The position numbers were made by a program, and so were the translations under genes. Positions 34,542 through 47,052 of a DNA stretch of 64,000 nt are shown piece after piece. The stretch spans positions 255,233,863 through 255,297,862 of the forward strand of contig CP136064.1 in assembly GCA_032622095.1 (NCBI GenBank), in the 5' to 3' direction. This DNA comes from Siphonodentalium dalli. Its lineage: Eukaryota > Mollusca > Scaphopoda > Gadilida > Siphonodentaliidae. Under the pieces are notes generated by a model. The model saw only the letters and a program-made list of their open reading frames with translations, was not told where the DNA came from and searched no databases. Within the stretch, counting starts at the first letter, position 1. Each line of letters begins with the position of its first letter.

Positions 34542-34690
34542 AAGTGTCAATGATAATGTAGCTCAATTTTGAGGATAGATGTCATATGTGTTACATTCTA
34601 TCGAGCAATTATGATCGCAGAAAGTTTAACTGATTAACTAATACTGAATATCAACATGAAGAGACACATATAATTATGGATTTAGGTAGT
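34540..34690 (+). repeat. Family E head adjoining the Helentron splice acceptor
   Basis: GAAAGTGTCAATGA...GTAGCTCAA followed by GTTACATTC and TCAACATGAAGAGA matches the heads at 35,644, 35,843 and 37,754. It starts within the polypyrimidine tract of the acceptor. Confidence 0.6.
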
Positions 34691-35643
34691 AGATGGAATG
34701 GCAATATATGTAAAACTATAAAGTTGCTGGAGGAATTGCAGCAACAACCCCTTTATGATCAGATAATGAACACTATTACTGTTGTCAGAATATCTATCAT
34801 GTTTGTGAAAATAAGATCAAGTCTGGATTTTGTCCCATGATAGCCATTGGCATCCATGTTTTTTAACAGTTTTCGGGAAAATGGTAAGCTCCAATCTAGA
34901 AGTCACCCCACAGATCCCTATTAAGTTTGGTGACGATCAGAGAGGGGTGTGGCCTGTAGGTGTGTAAAATAATTTAGTGATGCAAAGAGTACAATCAAAG
35001 ATGGCTGCCGGTAGCTATAATTACATTGCTGGTCTTTATAAGGTATATACCAAATTATTTAGTTAAAGTAATTACTAGTGCCCTTATAAGACATCTCATG
35101 TAAACTTTTAATAATGCTCCTAGGGTAAAGTTACCAATATATACAAATTTCTACTCCGATAGTTCAGTTATTTGGTTGCCTATAAACAGACAAACAAACA
35201 TATGGACAAAATTGAGTTTCATCAGTATAGATTTCCTATTTCGAAATGTTTTATCTTTTTTCCAAATTTGTTTGCCTCGCGTCCACCTATTATGCTGTGT
35301 ACATATTAAAGTTACCTTGGTTTAATGTGCAGAAAATTCTACGATGTTATGATCAGCAATACTGTTACTATCAGCAATACTGTAACTGCAATACTGTAAC
35401 TGCAATACTTTATATAACTGCAATAGTTCTGTATCTGAAAATAATTGGAGCATGTATGTAAATGTACGGAGATATGTCAAAGAACCTTAAAGGCCAGAAG
35501 GTATTAGTGCAAAGGGACAATATAGTCTGGGAGCTGACAGTGTGCCTTTGAACCCCCCCCCCCCCCCATCGGGATTTAACTCCACTCCACTCATTTTGTT
35601 CCTTGTTATGTCCCACAACTTTTACGCCATGTTAACTTGAAAT
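34691..35643. other. No gene; family E fragments and simple repeats
   Basis: A degraded family E unit lies at about 34,880-35,010 (AAGATGGCTGCCGG). CAGCAATACTGTAACTGCAATAC simple repeats lie at 35,355-35,425 and a 15-C run at 35,553-35,567. Confidence 0.5.
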
Positions 35644-35842
35644 GAAAGTGTCAATAACAATGTACATGTAGCTCAACTTCGAGGAGGAATAATTTCTTGT
35701 GTTACAGTCAATGGAGTGATTAGGAATGGGAGAGTTGATCTGTCCAAGTAATACTTAGTGTTGACATGAAGAGATATATATAAAGTAATATCCAAGATGG
35801 CTGCTGGTCAGTCTGGAGTAAACTACATACTCACATATAAAT
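35644..35842 (+). repeat. Family E head, solitary
   Basis: Head sequence GAAAGTGTCAATAACAATG through TATCCAAGATGGCTGCTGG, cut short before a second head at 35,843. Confidence 0.55.
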
Positions 35843-37467
35843 GAAAGTGTCAATGACACTGTAGCTCAACTTGGAAAGGGAATAATTTAATGTATTACAG
35901 TCAATGGAGCGATTAGGAATGTGGAAAGTTGAATGTCTAATACTAGTTAAAAGACATGAAGAGAAAAGTAAAATCCAAGATGGCTGCTGGCGGCCATGTT
36001 TTCGGCCGAATGACCCCAAAATGAGTCGTTCCCATCTACATGTCATCGTTAACATCCATGACAAATTTTATGACGATCAGACTAAAGGTACGACCTGTAG
36101 CCCATGCTAAAGAATTTAGTCATACAAAGAGTAAAATCCAAGTTGGCCGCTGGCGGCCATGTTTTTTGGCCGAATGACCCCAAAATGACTCGTTCCCATC
36201 TACATGTCATTATTAACATTCATGATAAATTTTATGATGATCAGACTAAAGGTACAACCTGTAGCTCGTGCTAAAGGATTTAGTCATACAAAGAGTAAAA
36301 TCCAAGATGGCTGCTGGCGACCATGTTTTTTGGCCGAATGACCCCAAAATGACTCGTTCCCATCTACATGTCATTATTAACATTCTTGACAAATTGTATG
36401 ATGATCAGACTAAAGGTACGACCTGCAGCCCGTGCTGAAGAATTTAGTCATACAAAGAGTAAAATCCAAGATGGCTGCTGGCGGCCATGTTTTTTGGCCA
36501 AATGACCCCAAAATTACTCGTTCCCATCTACATGTCAATATTATCATCCATGACAAATTTCATGATGATCAGACTAACAGTACGACCTGCGGCCCGTGCT
36601 AATGGATTGAATTTTGAAATCCAAGATGGCCACTGGCGCCCATTGTTTTTTGTCCGAATGACCCCAAAATGACTCGTTCCCATCTACATTCCAATTTCAA
36701 CAGCCATGACAAATTTTATGATGATCGGACTAAAGGAAAGATCTGTAGCCCGTGCTAAAGGATTTAGTCATACAAAGAGTAAAATCAAAGATGCCTGCTG
36801 GCGGCCATGTTTTTTGACCGAATGACCCCAAAATGACTCGTTCCCATCTACATGTCATTATTAACATTTATGACAAATTTTATGATGATCAGACTAAAAG
36901 TACGACCTGTAGCCCGTGCTAAAGGATTTAGTCATACAAAGAGTAAAATCCAAGATGGCTGCTGGCAGCCATGTTTTTGGGACAAATGACCCCAAAATTA
37001 CTCGTTCCCATCTACATGTCAATATTAACATCCATGACAAATTTGATGATGATCAGACTAAAGGTACGACCTGTAGCCCGTGCTAAAGAATTTAGTCATA
37101 CAAAGAGTAAAATCCAAGATGGCTGCTGGCCGCCATGTTTTTTGGCCGAATGACCCCAAAATTACTCGTTCCCATCTACATGTCAATATTAACATCCATG
37201 ACGATCAGACAAACAGTACGCCTTGTAGCCCGTGCTAATGGATTGCATTTTGAAATGCAAGATGGCCACTGGCGGCCATGTTTTTTTACCGAATGACCCC
37301 AAAATGAATCTTTCTAGTCTAAATGTTGATGTCAACAGCTATGACAAATTTCATAATGATCCGATGAAAGGTACGACCTGTAGACTGCATTGTTGACGCC
37401 TTACACACACACGGACGACAAAGCCATGGCAATAGCTCAAACTTTACAAAGTAAAGTTGAGCTAAAA
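35843..37467 (+). repeat. Family E tandem-core element, ~164-bp units
   Basis: A head (GAAAGTGTCAATGACACTG, GTAGCTCAACTTGG) is followed by about eight units of 163-165 bp starting near 35,960. The element ends AAAGTTGAGCTAAAA, inverted to GTAGCTCAACTT of the head. Units carry AAAATCCAAGATGGCTGC, GGCGGCCATGTTTTTTGG and CGTTCCCATCTACATGTC. No protein is encoded across units. Structure resembles bivalve pearl/HINE elements. Confidence 0.75.
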
Positions 37468-37753
37468 ATAGTCGGTATGAATCTGAGTGTATGTTTACAA
37501 CAGCTTGCTGCTGGTGAACTATGATCAGATGTAAATATTTACTTCTTGATACAGGTTGCAACTGCTGGCGATAAATTAACGAAAACAATTTAGTCATCAC
37601 GAGTCGCTGCCTTTTGGTCAATATAAAACTGACGATGTGCGTGTTGTCAATAGGGATATAATAATTGTTAAAATAGCTACTTTGAGTTCAATTATCTTAC
37701 ATTTCTATTTTATCACCCCACCGAAGTGTTTCACTTACTTTAAACTAATATAA

Positions 37754-38620
37754 TGAAAGTGTCACTGTAGCAACTTTTGAGAGGGAATAATTTTCTCTGT
37801 TACAGTAAATGGAGCGTCTACAGATGGGAAAGTTGAAATGTCTAAGAAATACTAGATGTCAACATGAAGCGATATACTGATATAAAGTAAAATCAAAGGC
37901 GGCCATGTTACTTTATTGAGTTTCGAACAAAAAATTATGTCTCACACCTTGAGGTCACCCAGAAGATAAATCAGAAGTTTGGTAATGAACGGATGACAAA
38001 GCTGGGTTGTAGGGTGTGCTGAAAGATTTAGTGATATGAAGAATAAAATTCAAGATGGCTGCCGACAGCCATGTTATTTGGCAGAATGACCCCAAAATGA
38101 CTTGTTCCCATCTTCATGTCAATGTCAACATCCATGACAAATTTAATGAAGATGAGACAAACAGATGAACCTGCATCCCGTGCTAATGGATTTTGCAGAA
38201 AGATTTAGTCAAACAAAAAGTAAAATCTAAAATGGCCACTTGTGCCATGTCTTTTGGCCAAATAACAACCAAAATTACACGTTCCCATCTACATGTCAAC
38301 GTCCATGACAAATTTTATGATGATCAGACAAACAGTATGGCCTGTAGCCCATGCTAATGTATTTAATTTTGAAATGGCCGCTAGCGGAGATGTTTTTTGG
38401 CCGAATAACCAAAATAAATCATTCCCGTCTATAGAGACCACCCTGTTGATCTGTATGAAGTTTGCTGATGATCAGATTAGGGATGTGGTCTGTAGGCTGT
38501 GCCAAAGGATTTAGTGATGAAGTTATGACGTGAAAAGGCATCGGACAGACACACACACAGAGTCCCGGATGGACAGGTGCAAAGCGTTATACAACTCTTC
38601 TTTTTTTAAAAGGTTATAAT
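37754..38620 (+). repeat. Family E-related element with a different tail
   Basis: The head and about three diverged units resemble 35,843-37,467. The tail (GGACAGGTGCAAAGCGTTAT then CTTTTTTTAAAAGGTTATAAT) resembles the hairpin tail of the 21,969-23,792 element in decayed form. This links the two families. Confidence 0.6.
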
Positions 38621-39421
38621 TATCCTAGAATACATCTTTTTTCAGTAGTTTAATAAAAGCCCATTTCATTTGACTAAATGTATTTATGTTCATTCTATTG
38701 TCAATATATCCAACAACAGAAGGTCAGTTTGATAAGCAATTGATCATACAAGATCTCATATATAGTCACTAAATCTACTAGTAATTGATCAATAACAATA
38801 GCTGTCATAATATACTGTGATACAGTGTTTTGTTCATTTCGAACCAGACTAAAATATTCTGCGATGATCGATTCATAACTTTTTAACACGTTGAGTGCGG
38901 GCTACGTGTTATCTCGTACTACACTATTTTCTATATTCCAGGGTGCCACTACGAGTTATCTCGTACTTTATTATGGGGTCTAGATATTCTGCTGCAGAAA
39001 TTTAAGAAATTTAGTTCCCCACATAACGATTTCATCCATCTTAAGAAGCTCAAATATATGTGAGATATGAGTGGTGCCACTGCATCTGTGTAATGAAGGA
39101 ACCTAATTTGGGCCGAAAGTATGGTTATACTGACGCAATGGCCCCTAATTATATTCTGCCGTCTGAATTGGTATTTTTTTTTATAAGATCCACAAAAGCC
39201 CCTAACATTCTGCACTACAGAATAACAAGTTAGTTCGTGTATTTGAATAGAAGACATTAATTTTGAAGTAGCACGATGACACATGTAAGATTGTATTTTT
39301 TAAATGTACGAGATAGTTCGTTGTCGGCACCCAGCGCAACCCATGTAAACCTTATGAATTTGATTAAATATTATTCTATGGGACAAGGGTGTCAGAAGCA
39401 GTGAACTTGGGTAAAGAGCCA
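38621..39421. other. No gene seen
   Basis: AT-rich, without supported coding. Contains TTATCTCGTAC twice (38,908 and 38,952) and its complement near 39,306, possibly a decayed MITE. Confidence 0.4.
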
Positions 39422-39436
39422 GGGGGGGGGGGGGGC

Positions 39437-39478
<42 letters not shown>
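39422..39478. repeat. G14 run followed by (TA)19
   Basis: Fourteen G (39,422-39,435), CACAA, then 19 TA dinucleotides (39,441-39,478), directly before family C array units. Confidence 0.9.
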
Positions 39479-39479
<1 letters not shown>

Positions 39480-39481
<2 letters not shown>

Positions 39482-41048
39482 CACCATAGATATGAACCCA
39501 TTTGACCTGATGGTATTTGAGATGTTTAAAAGAATTAATATGGAGGGAAAGAGTTATGGTCCTGGCTTCACAATTATTTGACCCAGTGACCTCATTTGAA
39601 CTTATCTGAATGTGATTCACCTAGGCAACATCCACACCAAATATGAACCAATTTGGCCTGATGGTATTTAAGAAGATGTGTAAAAGAATTACTATGGAGG
39701 GAAAGAGTTATGGCCCTGGGTTCGCAACTATTTGACCCAGTGACCTCATTTTAACAAATCTGAACCGCAGTCACCCAAGGATCCTTCATACCAAATATGA
39801 ACCCATTTGGCCCGATGGTATTTGAGAAGTTTAAAAGAATTACTATGGAGGGAAAGAGTTATGGCACTGGCTTCGCAACTACTTGACCCAGTGACCTTAT
39901 TTGAAAAATTCTGAACTCCAGTCAGTCACCCAACGATCCTTCATATCAAATATGAACCAATTTGGCCTGATGGTATTTGAGATGTTTACAAGAATTAATA
40001 TGGAGGGAAAGAGTTATGGCCCTGTCTTCGCAACTATTTGACCCAGTGACCTCATTTGAACAAATCTGAATGTGAGTCACCTAGGTAACATCCACACCAA
40101 ATATGAACTCATTTGGCCCGATGGTATTTGAGAAGAAGTTTAAAATAATTACTATGAAGGGAAAGAGTTATGGCCCTGGCTTCGCAACTATTTGACCCAA
40201 TGACCTCATTTGAACAAATCTGAACCCTGGTCACCCAACGATCCTTCATATCAAATATGAACCGATTTGGCCTGATGGTATTTGAGAAGATGTTTAAAAG
40301 AATTCCTATGAGGGGAACGACCCAGTGACCTCATTTGAACAAATTTGAATGTGATTCACCTAGGCAACATCCACACCAAATATGAACCCATTTGGCCTGA
40401 TGGTATTTAAGATGTGTAAAAATAATTCCTATGAGGGGAACGAGTTATGGCCCTGGGTTTGACCCAGTGAACTCATTTGAAAAAATCTGAACACCAGTCA
40501 CCCAAGGATCCTTCATACCAAATATGAACCCATTTGGCCTGATGTATTTGAGAAGTTTAAAAGATTTACTATGGAGGGAAAGAGTTATGTCCCTGGTTTC
40601 GCAACTATTTGACCCAGTGACCCCATTTGGCCTGATGGTATTTGAGAAGATGTTTAAAATAATATGGAGGGAAAGAGTTATGGTCCTGGCTTCGCAACTA
40701 TTTGACCCAGTGACCTCATTTGAACAAATCTGAATGTGAGTCACCTAGGCAACATCCACACCAAATATGAACCCATTTGGCCCGATGGTATTTGAGAAGT
40801 TTAAAAGAATTACTATGGAGAGAAAGAGTTATGGCCCTGGCTTCGCAACTATTTGACCCAGTTACCTCATTTGAACAAATCTGAATGTATGTCACCTAGG
40901 CAACATCCACACCAAATATGAACCCATTCGGTCTTATGGTTCCAGAGGAGAAAAAGTTTAAAGAATTGTTGGACGAATGGACGGACGGACAGATGACCGA
41001 GGAGCGATGACTATAGCTCCATCGGAGACTATGTCTCAGGTGAGCTAA
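39480..41048. repeat. Family C tandem array
   Basis: About nine or ten units of roughly 110-190 bp with AGAGTTATGGCCCTGGCTTC, GCAACTATTTGACCCAGTGA, CCAAATATGAACCCATTTGG and GGCCTGATGGTATTTGAGA. The end is GGACGGACGGACAG then TCTCAGGTGAGCTAAAA. Open frames here do not persist between units. Confidence 0.8.
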
Positions 41049-42004
41049 AAACTGATAGTGTGAAAAATTAGGACAGCTAAATTGGTAACCGATGGAAGTA
41101 TATATTGTTCATTCAACTGATTAACTTGAATTTGCCATGGCTTCCAGCAGTCGTTTATCCCTGCACCATTTTACCTAAGATTAATGCAGAAAATCAAATT
41201 TTTGATGGGTTTATACAGTAATAAATTATAATTGGCCACACAGGTAGAATGAAGTATAGTTTAATTTTGCTACGATTTTGAAAGCAGTGCGATGGATTTA
41301 TCGTAGCAGTGTCGATGTTGATTCAACACGTGCATATAAATAGGCCCCTATATTTTTATTACCATGATATAATTGTGCTTTTACAGGAATTAATCAATAG
41401 GGGCATCATCATGAGCCTCACCCCATAAGTAGACAACTATCAACTCAAACAAAAATTACTTTGACAACTTTTATTAATAACATTTACATCAAAGAATATC
41501 TTGTTCTGATCTGAAATATAAATGTGTAACAAAACAGTATATCTTAGTCTCAAGGCAATTGCCCCTTGTTGATAAGAGGCATACAATATGTCAGATGCGC
41601 AGAAATTTCAGAAATTGTGTATTGATGCCATTGTACTGATATGCAGGTTTCTACTAGGGGTGGGAAATGGTGGCCGTCACCCCCCAAGAGGAAAATACAG
41701 TCAATATTTTCAATATGGCACTGCAAATCTTATATTTTGGTTCGAATTGAATATCGGATTGAATATTCAAAAAAATTCTAATTGAATCAAACAGGGCTCA
41801 AAATACATCTTATTTTGCGAGAATCATTAGCTGAATCAAGTTAATCATAATTTCATAAAGCACTGAAAATTGAAAAGTTTCACAAGAATCATTACTGAGA
41901 ATCCGTTCAGTGATTCTCGTTGAATCTTAACCCTTTGAACCCTGACGCCGCACAGCGATCGACACCCTGACCCGGGGCTCCCAGTGGCATTTCTGCTTAA
42001 ATTA
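41049..42004. other. No gene seen
   Basis: AT-rich and unique-looking. An ACTAGGGGTGGGAAATGG piece near 41,650 resembles the hAT end at 50,298 but has no partner end. Confidence 0.4.
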
Positions 42005-42790
42005 GAGTCTACAGTGTCTAGTCGCATGGTGTTGATTATGTTTAAATTGTGACACAAATCTGAAACTTTACAGGTTTGTCCCACACAGATCAGCGATTAT
42101 TATAAGATCGCAAGACTTTACCTAGTGGCAACTCCTTGGCAACGGTTGCTAGGCAACTACCCGGAATTGACTGGAAAATGTAAATATAGCTTATAGCGTC
42201 GTAATTCAACCCCAGTGGTTGCATTTTTTTGATGCAGCTAATACCCTAACATGAAATTTGAGATATACCCGACCAGAATAGTGAAACAAATATCCAATTT
42301 AAGGGTAACAAGGGTTTCTAGCAAATACCACACATGATCGAATGACATCATTGCACTAGCCATTCAGTGGTATGTTTTGCCTTAATGTAGACAGTGTCTA
42401 GTCACACGGTGTTGGTTATGTTCAAAATGGACACCTACATGTACCTGAAACTGTGCAGGCATGCTATGCATGGACTACTGATCATTATAAGATCTGGAGA
42501 CTTTGCCACCCGATCTCTCATTAGAAACAGTTACTAGGCAACTACCCGAAATTTGAAGAATAAACAAATTCTAGCTTATAACGTTGTAATTATACATCAG
42601 CGAATTGCGTCTATTGTGTTATTCATAGCCCAAGTTTTCTTCGGCAAAAACCAGCTAGTAAAATCGGTTGGGATAGTGCTGGTTTGTAGCCAAAGCCTGC
42701 TGCGTATACAGTTCTATGACGGGTGTATTGTCCAGCTCATCTAACATCGCTAATAACTGTAATAATATCTCAAATTTGTGGCAGTATGTC
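42005..42790. repeat. Diverged ~390-bp tandem duplication
   Basis: The stretches at about 42,005-42,200 and 42,400-42,590 align (GTGTCTAGTC, TTATAAGATC, GCTAGGCAACTACCCG, AGCTTATA-CGT). The second unit forms the start of duplication copy 2. Confidence 0.55.
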
Positions 42791-43016
42791 TGTCTATTAC
42801 ATGAAATATATTATATTTGTTCTGAACTCCACAAGAGTTGCCAACTGAAAGTAGTAATTCAATCGGAAAAATAAATTATATCGCAGTGTTTACATAAATA
42901 CGAACTAATTTCTTCTCGCTAAATCACACTGCGAATTGAATGTGAACAACAAGAGAGTACTCTCAGTACCAGGCATATTCTGAGGGTATTTAAACAGGAA
43001 ATTTGGATTATAATAG

Positions 43017-44199
43017 TCTATACTATATATTTTGAGACTTCGTATATATATATGTATGTATGTACTTCATAGAATCCAAAACGCGTGTACAGATTGAGAT
43101 CAAATTTCGTATGTAAGTGTAAAATCCCACCGACACCGCCGTAATCGTGTTTTCGAGAAGCTCTGAGCACCCTTTATCCACTCCCAGTCATCGAAATCAG
43201 CTCAAACGGCACGGCCGGGGTTAATAACGTCATTATATATATATATGAAGTCAGAGTCTCCAAAGTTATACCGGAACAAACACGTGTTTACGTCGTCTTG
43301 GGGGTCCACGATGGGAGTCTGACTTCAATGCAATGTTATCGCTCGAAACACGTGTTTACTTCGTGTTGAGGTTCACGATGGGAGTCTGACAATTGTTATC
43401 GCTCGAAATATACATTAGGACGGGAACGGCTGGACAGATTGAGCTCAAACTTCCTATCTAAAGGTAAAATATCACGTACGATGTCGTCCACGCGTTTTCC
43501 AGAAGCTCCGAGCACCCGTACTCCACTCCCAGTCATAAAAATCAGCCCAAACGGCACGGCCGGGGTTAATAACGTCATTATATATATATATACGAAGTCA
43601 ACGTTATTAGCATCTGCATTGAGTGCATTTCCTAGAACGCAACACGTGTTTTACGTCGTCTTGAGGTTCACGATGGGAGTCATTTCAATGCAATGTTATC
43701 GCTCGAAACACGTGTTTACTTCGTGTTGAGGTTCACGATGGGAGTCTGACATTTCAATGCAATGTTATCGCTCGAAATATTATGCAGAAAGGCAGATCTC
43801 GGAAACGGGTGGAGCTATCGACCTGAAATTTGCTATGTGAATGTATCTTGCACCGGGTACAAATTTTATCGGGTCGCCGAGCCCATGCGACGCCCGTGCA
43901 GCGCATGCGCAGACGAGATCTCGGAAACGGGTGGAGCTATCGACTTGAAATTTGCTATGTGAATGTATCTTGGGCCGGGTACAAATTTGATCGGGTCGCC
44001 GAGCCCGTGCGACGCCAGCTTCGCGCATGCGCAGACCAGATCTCGGAAACGGGTGGAGCTACCGGGTACAATTTTTTCTTATTGAAACGCGTGGAGCTAA
44101 AAATTAAAAAAAAATATAAACAAATGTCACAATTAACTCATTGAAAAACAAAAAATGTCATGTTTCGGACAAGCCGCCGGTGGCGGGCTACCCTGCTAG
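43017..44199 (+). mobile_element. Non-autonomous Helitron
   Basis: The insertion is defined by comparison with the empty site at about 493-505. It starts TCTATACTATATATT (Helitron 5' TC...TACTA type) and ends with hairpin CCGCC-GGT-GGCGG, then GCTACCCTG and CTAG. No target duplication beyond an ambiguous TAGT. The interior has repeated blocks: ATCTCGGAAACGGGTGGAGC (about 43,795, 43,916, 44,039), AACGGCACGGCCGGGGTTAA (twice) and CACGTGTTTACTTCGTGTTG (twice). No Rep or helicase. The ends belong to the canonical Helitron lineage rather than the Helentron. Confidence 0.75.
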
Positions 44200-45085
44200 T
44201 ATCATATATATGTAAATAGTATCATATATTGATTTGTTGAACAAAATTGATTAAATGTCAGGAGAATCCCCGCCACTGAGTTTGGGTGTACACCCAGTCA
44301 TAAAAATGTATACGCAGTGGGTTTCGGTTAAAAACCAGCACTATCCCAACCGGTTTCACTAGCTGGTTTTTGGCAGAAGGAAACTTGGGCTATGTTATTC
44401 ATTGCTCTCCCTGTACGTCACTCGCTTGAAATTTACAAAATCAAAGACTAATAGTAATAGTTTGAACATGAACACATGTGCCTATGAACTCGATTTGATG
44501 AATTTCACATTATTTGAACTTGTGTTCGGTTATGTTCAGTTGTGATGGTTAAATTGTAGGACTGGGCAGTCCTCATGACGAAGCGGGCCGCATTTTCGAT
44601 TTCCCTGACATGATGTATCGCTCCTGTATTTTTTCATAGTGGAAACCGGCGCTTTAGTGTGAATTTCTGGCCAGAATGTATTCTCACCGGAAACTCCGGC
44701 AATGGTTTTCCTGTCAACGTTCCTATCATGGACATTTAAAATATCTTTTGGTTATGAGAATGAGTACAGGGATGGCAAAACAATGAAAGCTTATTGTAAA
44801 GCATGCGCCAAGCATTCTGACAGCATTCGGGGAAAAAATTACCGGTAAAGCCTTAAAGCAGTTTGACAAAATGGCTTTATAAGGTTCCCTGTCAAAACTT
44901 CAAAAAGTTCCCAGGTTTTGTACTGGTGGAATATGATCTATACGAGCGTTAGCCATAGTAGAGATTCATGGCATGATCTACATTAGGACCCTAATTGACT
45001 TTGCATTCATTGTAATAAGACCCCAGGGAATAATAATTTAAGTCAACACAAACAAAGTAGAAACAATAACATGAACATTGTAAAT

Positions 45086-45975
45086 TAGGGTTGAAACGAT
45101 TAATCGACTAGTCGTAGACGACGCTGAAATGTCAGAACGTCGACTCTGAATTTTGCCGTCGACTAGTCGGAACATAGTGTATTAGTTCCATGTATAACGT
45201 TTTCAAGATCGATTCCGACATAAACGGTGTTAACTGCGCGTAAGTTGTGGTAAGTATAACGCTTGGTGGCACCCGGAATTGACAGTGTTACTAGTATAGA
45301 CACACACGGTGACCCGACTATTAATCGAAAGAATGAAATTGACATCACAATGTCTCACTCGTCGTTTGAGGTCAAAGACATCACTGCGACATGATGGCAA
45401 TGATTGACGCGGCTTTATCGTTTGTCGGAGACCGCTTTGATCTAGACACTGTGTATATTTCAATTGATCAATTGAAGGTTGCTTAAGGCGACGTCATTGT
45501 TGCTACCGTATATAAATGATACTGACATTAAGAACTGGCTATCGTATTCTGCAACATTGCCTATTCTATAGGGCGTATTTAGTCGGAACATTAACATTTT
45601 ATAGTGACACCGCCCGGCACCGGTTTATTGGTGATCACGTGACTAAACGAAATCTCGAACGCAGATATTAAATTTAAAACCTGTATAAATGATCGAGTTT
45701 CTAATCATTATCCACCACATTTCTAATTATATAATTACATTCAGTGTGTTGGATAAATATCAAGATGTTTACAGTATTATTTCCCAAATAAATTGTTGTC
45801 TATGCAGGGAAATGCGCTACGCAATAGACGTCATTGCATCAGTCATCAGTGTACGCCATGTACGATGAATTTTCCGTACCATGTTATGTTTGAAAGTTTT
45901 GATATCGGGTACAGACTAGTCGACTTTTGGGTCTCGACTAGTCGACTCTGAAATTCACTAATCGTTTCAACACTA
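45086..45975. mobile_element. Non-autonomous hAT element (TAGGGTTGAAACGATTA ends), copy 1
   Basis: Exact 8-bp target duplication TTGTAAAT (45,078-45,085 and 45,976-45,983). Ends TAGGGTTGAAACGATTA and TAATCGTTTCAACACTA are inverted, with inner CGACTAGTCG palindromes near both ends. The single TTGTAAAT site is kept in copy 1 near 1,378-1,385. 890 bp, no transposase. Confidence 0.88.
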
Positions 45976-46452
45976 TTGTAAATTAAAATTTTAATATATA
46001 ATAAGGTATTAAACAACACCGATGGGGTAATTGTCACAAGGCTCCGATCACATTCGAAGCCAGCTTTTTAAATCGATCACAAATGTAGCCAGCTTTTCGA
46101 TCCCATTCATAGCCAGCTTTTCTATTTCCATGCTTTATATGGCGCGAAATATGACGTCATCGCGTTCGCGATTAAAATTTCAACATCATGCTCCAAAACT
46201 TCCGTTTATCGACTTATATTGGAATATAATTCGAGCATCTAACGACATTGATCCGAAACCTCAGGTTATTAGATGAACTAATATAAAATTTACATTGTTT
46301 TTTTTTTAAATGTGACTAACCTAATCTTGTTCATTGAGGCTCGCATGAATATTAAAAGCTGGCTACAAATGTGATCGCCGTAGAAAAGCTGGCTACATTT
46401 GTGATCGATTTAAAAAAGCTGGCTAAGAATATGACAGGAGCCTTGTGACAAT

Positions 46453-46827
46453 CAGGGGCGCCGGAAGAGGGGGGGCAGAGGGGGCAGCTGCCCCCCCTGC
46501 CCTTGACCAAGGGGGGCGAGCGGGGGCAGGACTTGCCCTTTTTCTGGAGACAGAAAATGCTTTTTGTGTGTTTAATCTCGTGTTTTTATAGCAAAATGTG
46601 ACTTTTTTGGTCCAAATACCACCAATTTCACAAGGAATATTAATTTTTTGTCAATTTTATCACAAAACGGCCATAAAAACCAACAAATACCATTAAAATA
46701 GGGATTTTTGCCACAATGAATTTATGGTTATTTTCCCGAGTTTGCGGAGAAAATGCCCTTTTTTGCGGAAAAGTGCCCTTTTTGTAGGCTCTGCCCCCCC
46801 TGCCCTTGGATGCTTCCGGCGCCCCTG
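46453..46827. mobile_element. hAT MITE (CAGGGGCGCCGGAAG ends)
   Basis: Exact 8-bp duplication GTGACAAT (46,445-46,452 and 46,828-46,835). TIR CAGGGGCGCCGGAAG / CTTCCGGCGCCCCTG. It carries G-rich GGGGGGGCAGAGGGGGCAGC next to its complement. It is inserted in the last bases of the older MITE; the empty site is 1,855-1,862. 375 bp, no coding. Confidence 0.9.
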
Positions 46828-46835
46828 GTGACAAT

Positions 46836-46974
46836 CCCTTCCTTTTAATAGGTATCGCAACCCTATAATAAGTTTATCTAACATTTCGATGTATTCTTTT
46901 AGAACTGTTGGTCCATGATTATTAATAGCTTTGGCGAATATTGCAACTAATTCCGTGAACTTGCGTGAAGCCAT
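46836..46974 (-). other. Copy 2 of the conserved short open reading frame
   Basis: Begins MASRKFTELVAIF and shares the ~40-residue body of the copy 1 frame at 1,869-1,992. It directly abuts the target duplication of the hAT element at 46,453-46,827. Confidence 0.25.
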
Positions 46975-47052
46975 AACGAAAGGTTTTAAAAGTAGCTGTC
47001 TTTATTAATACTATTAACTCAGTGCTTGCTTATGGATGTCTATACCTCCAAA

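Noticed and set aside
38885-39345. Possible piggyBac-like MITE (TTAACACGTTGAGTGC with inverted TATCTCGTAC motifs)
   Set aside because: No second TTAA, weak arm similarity and no empty site for comparison.
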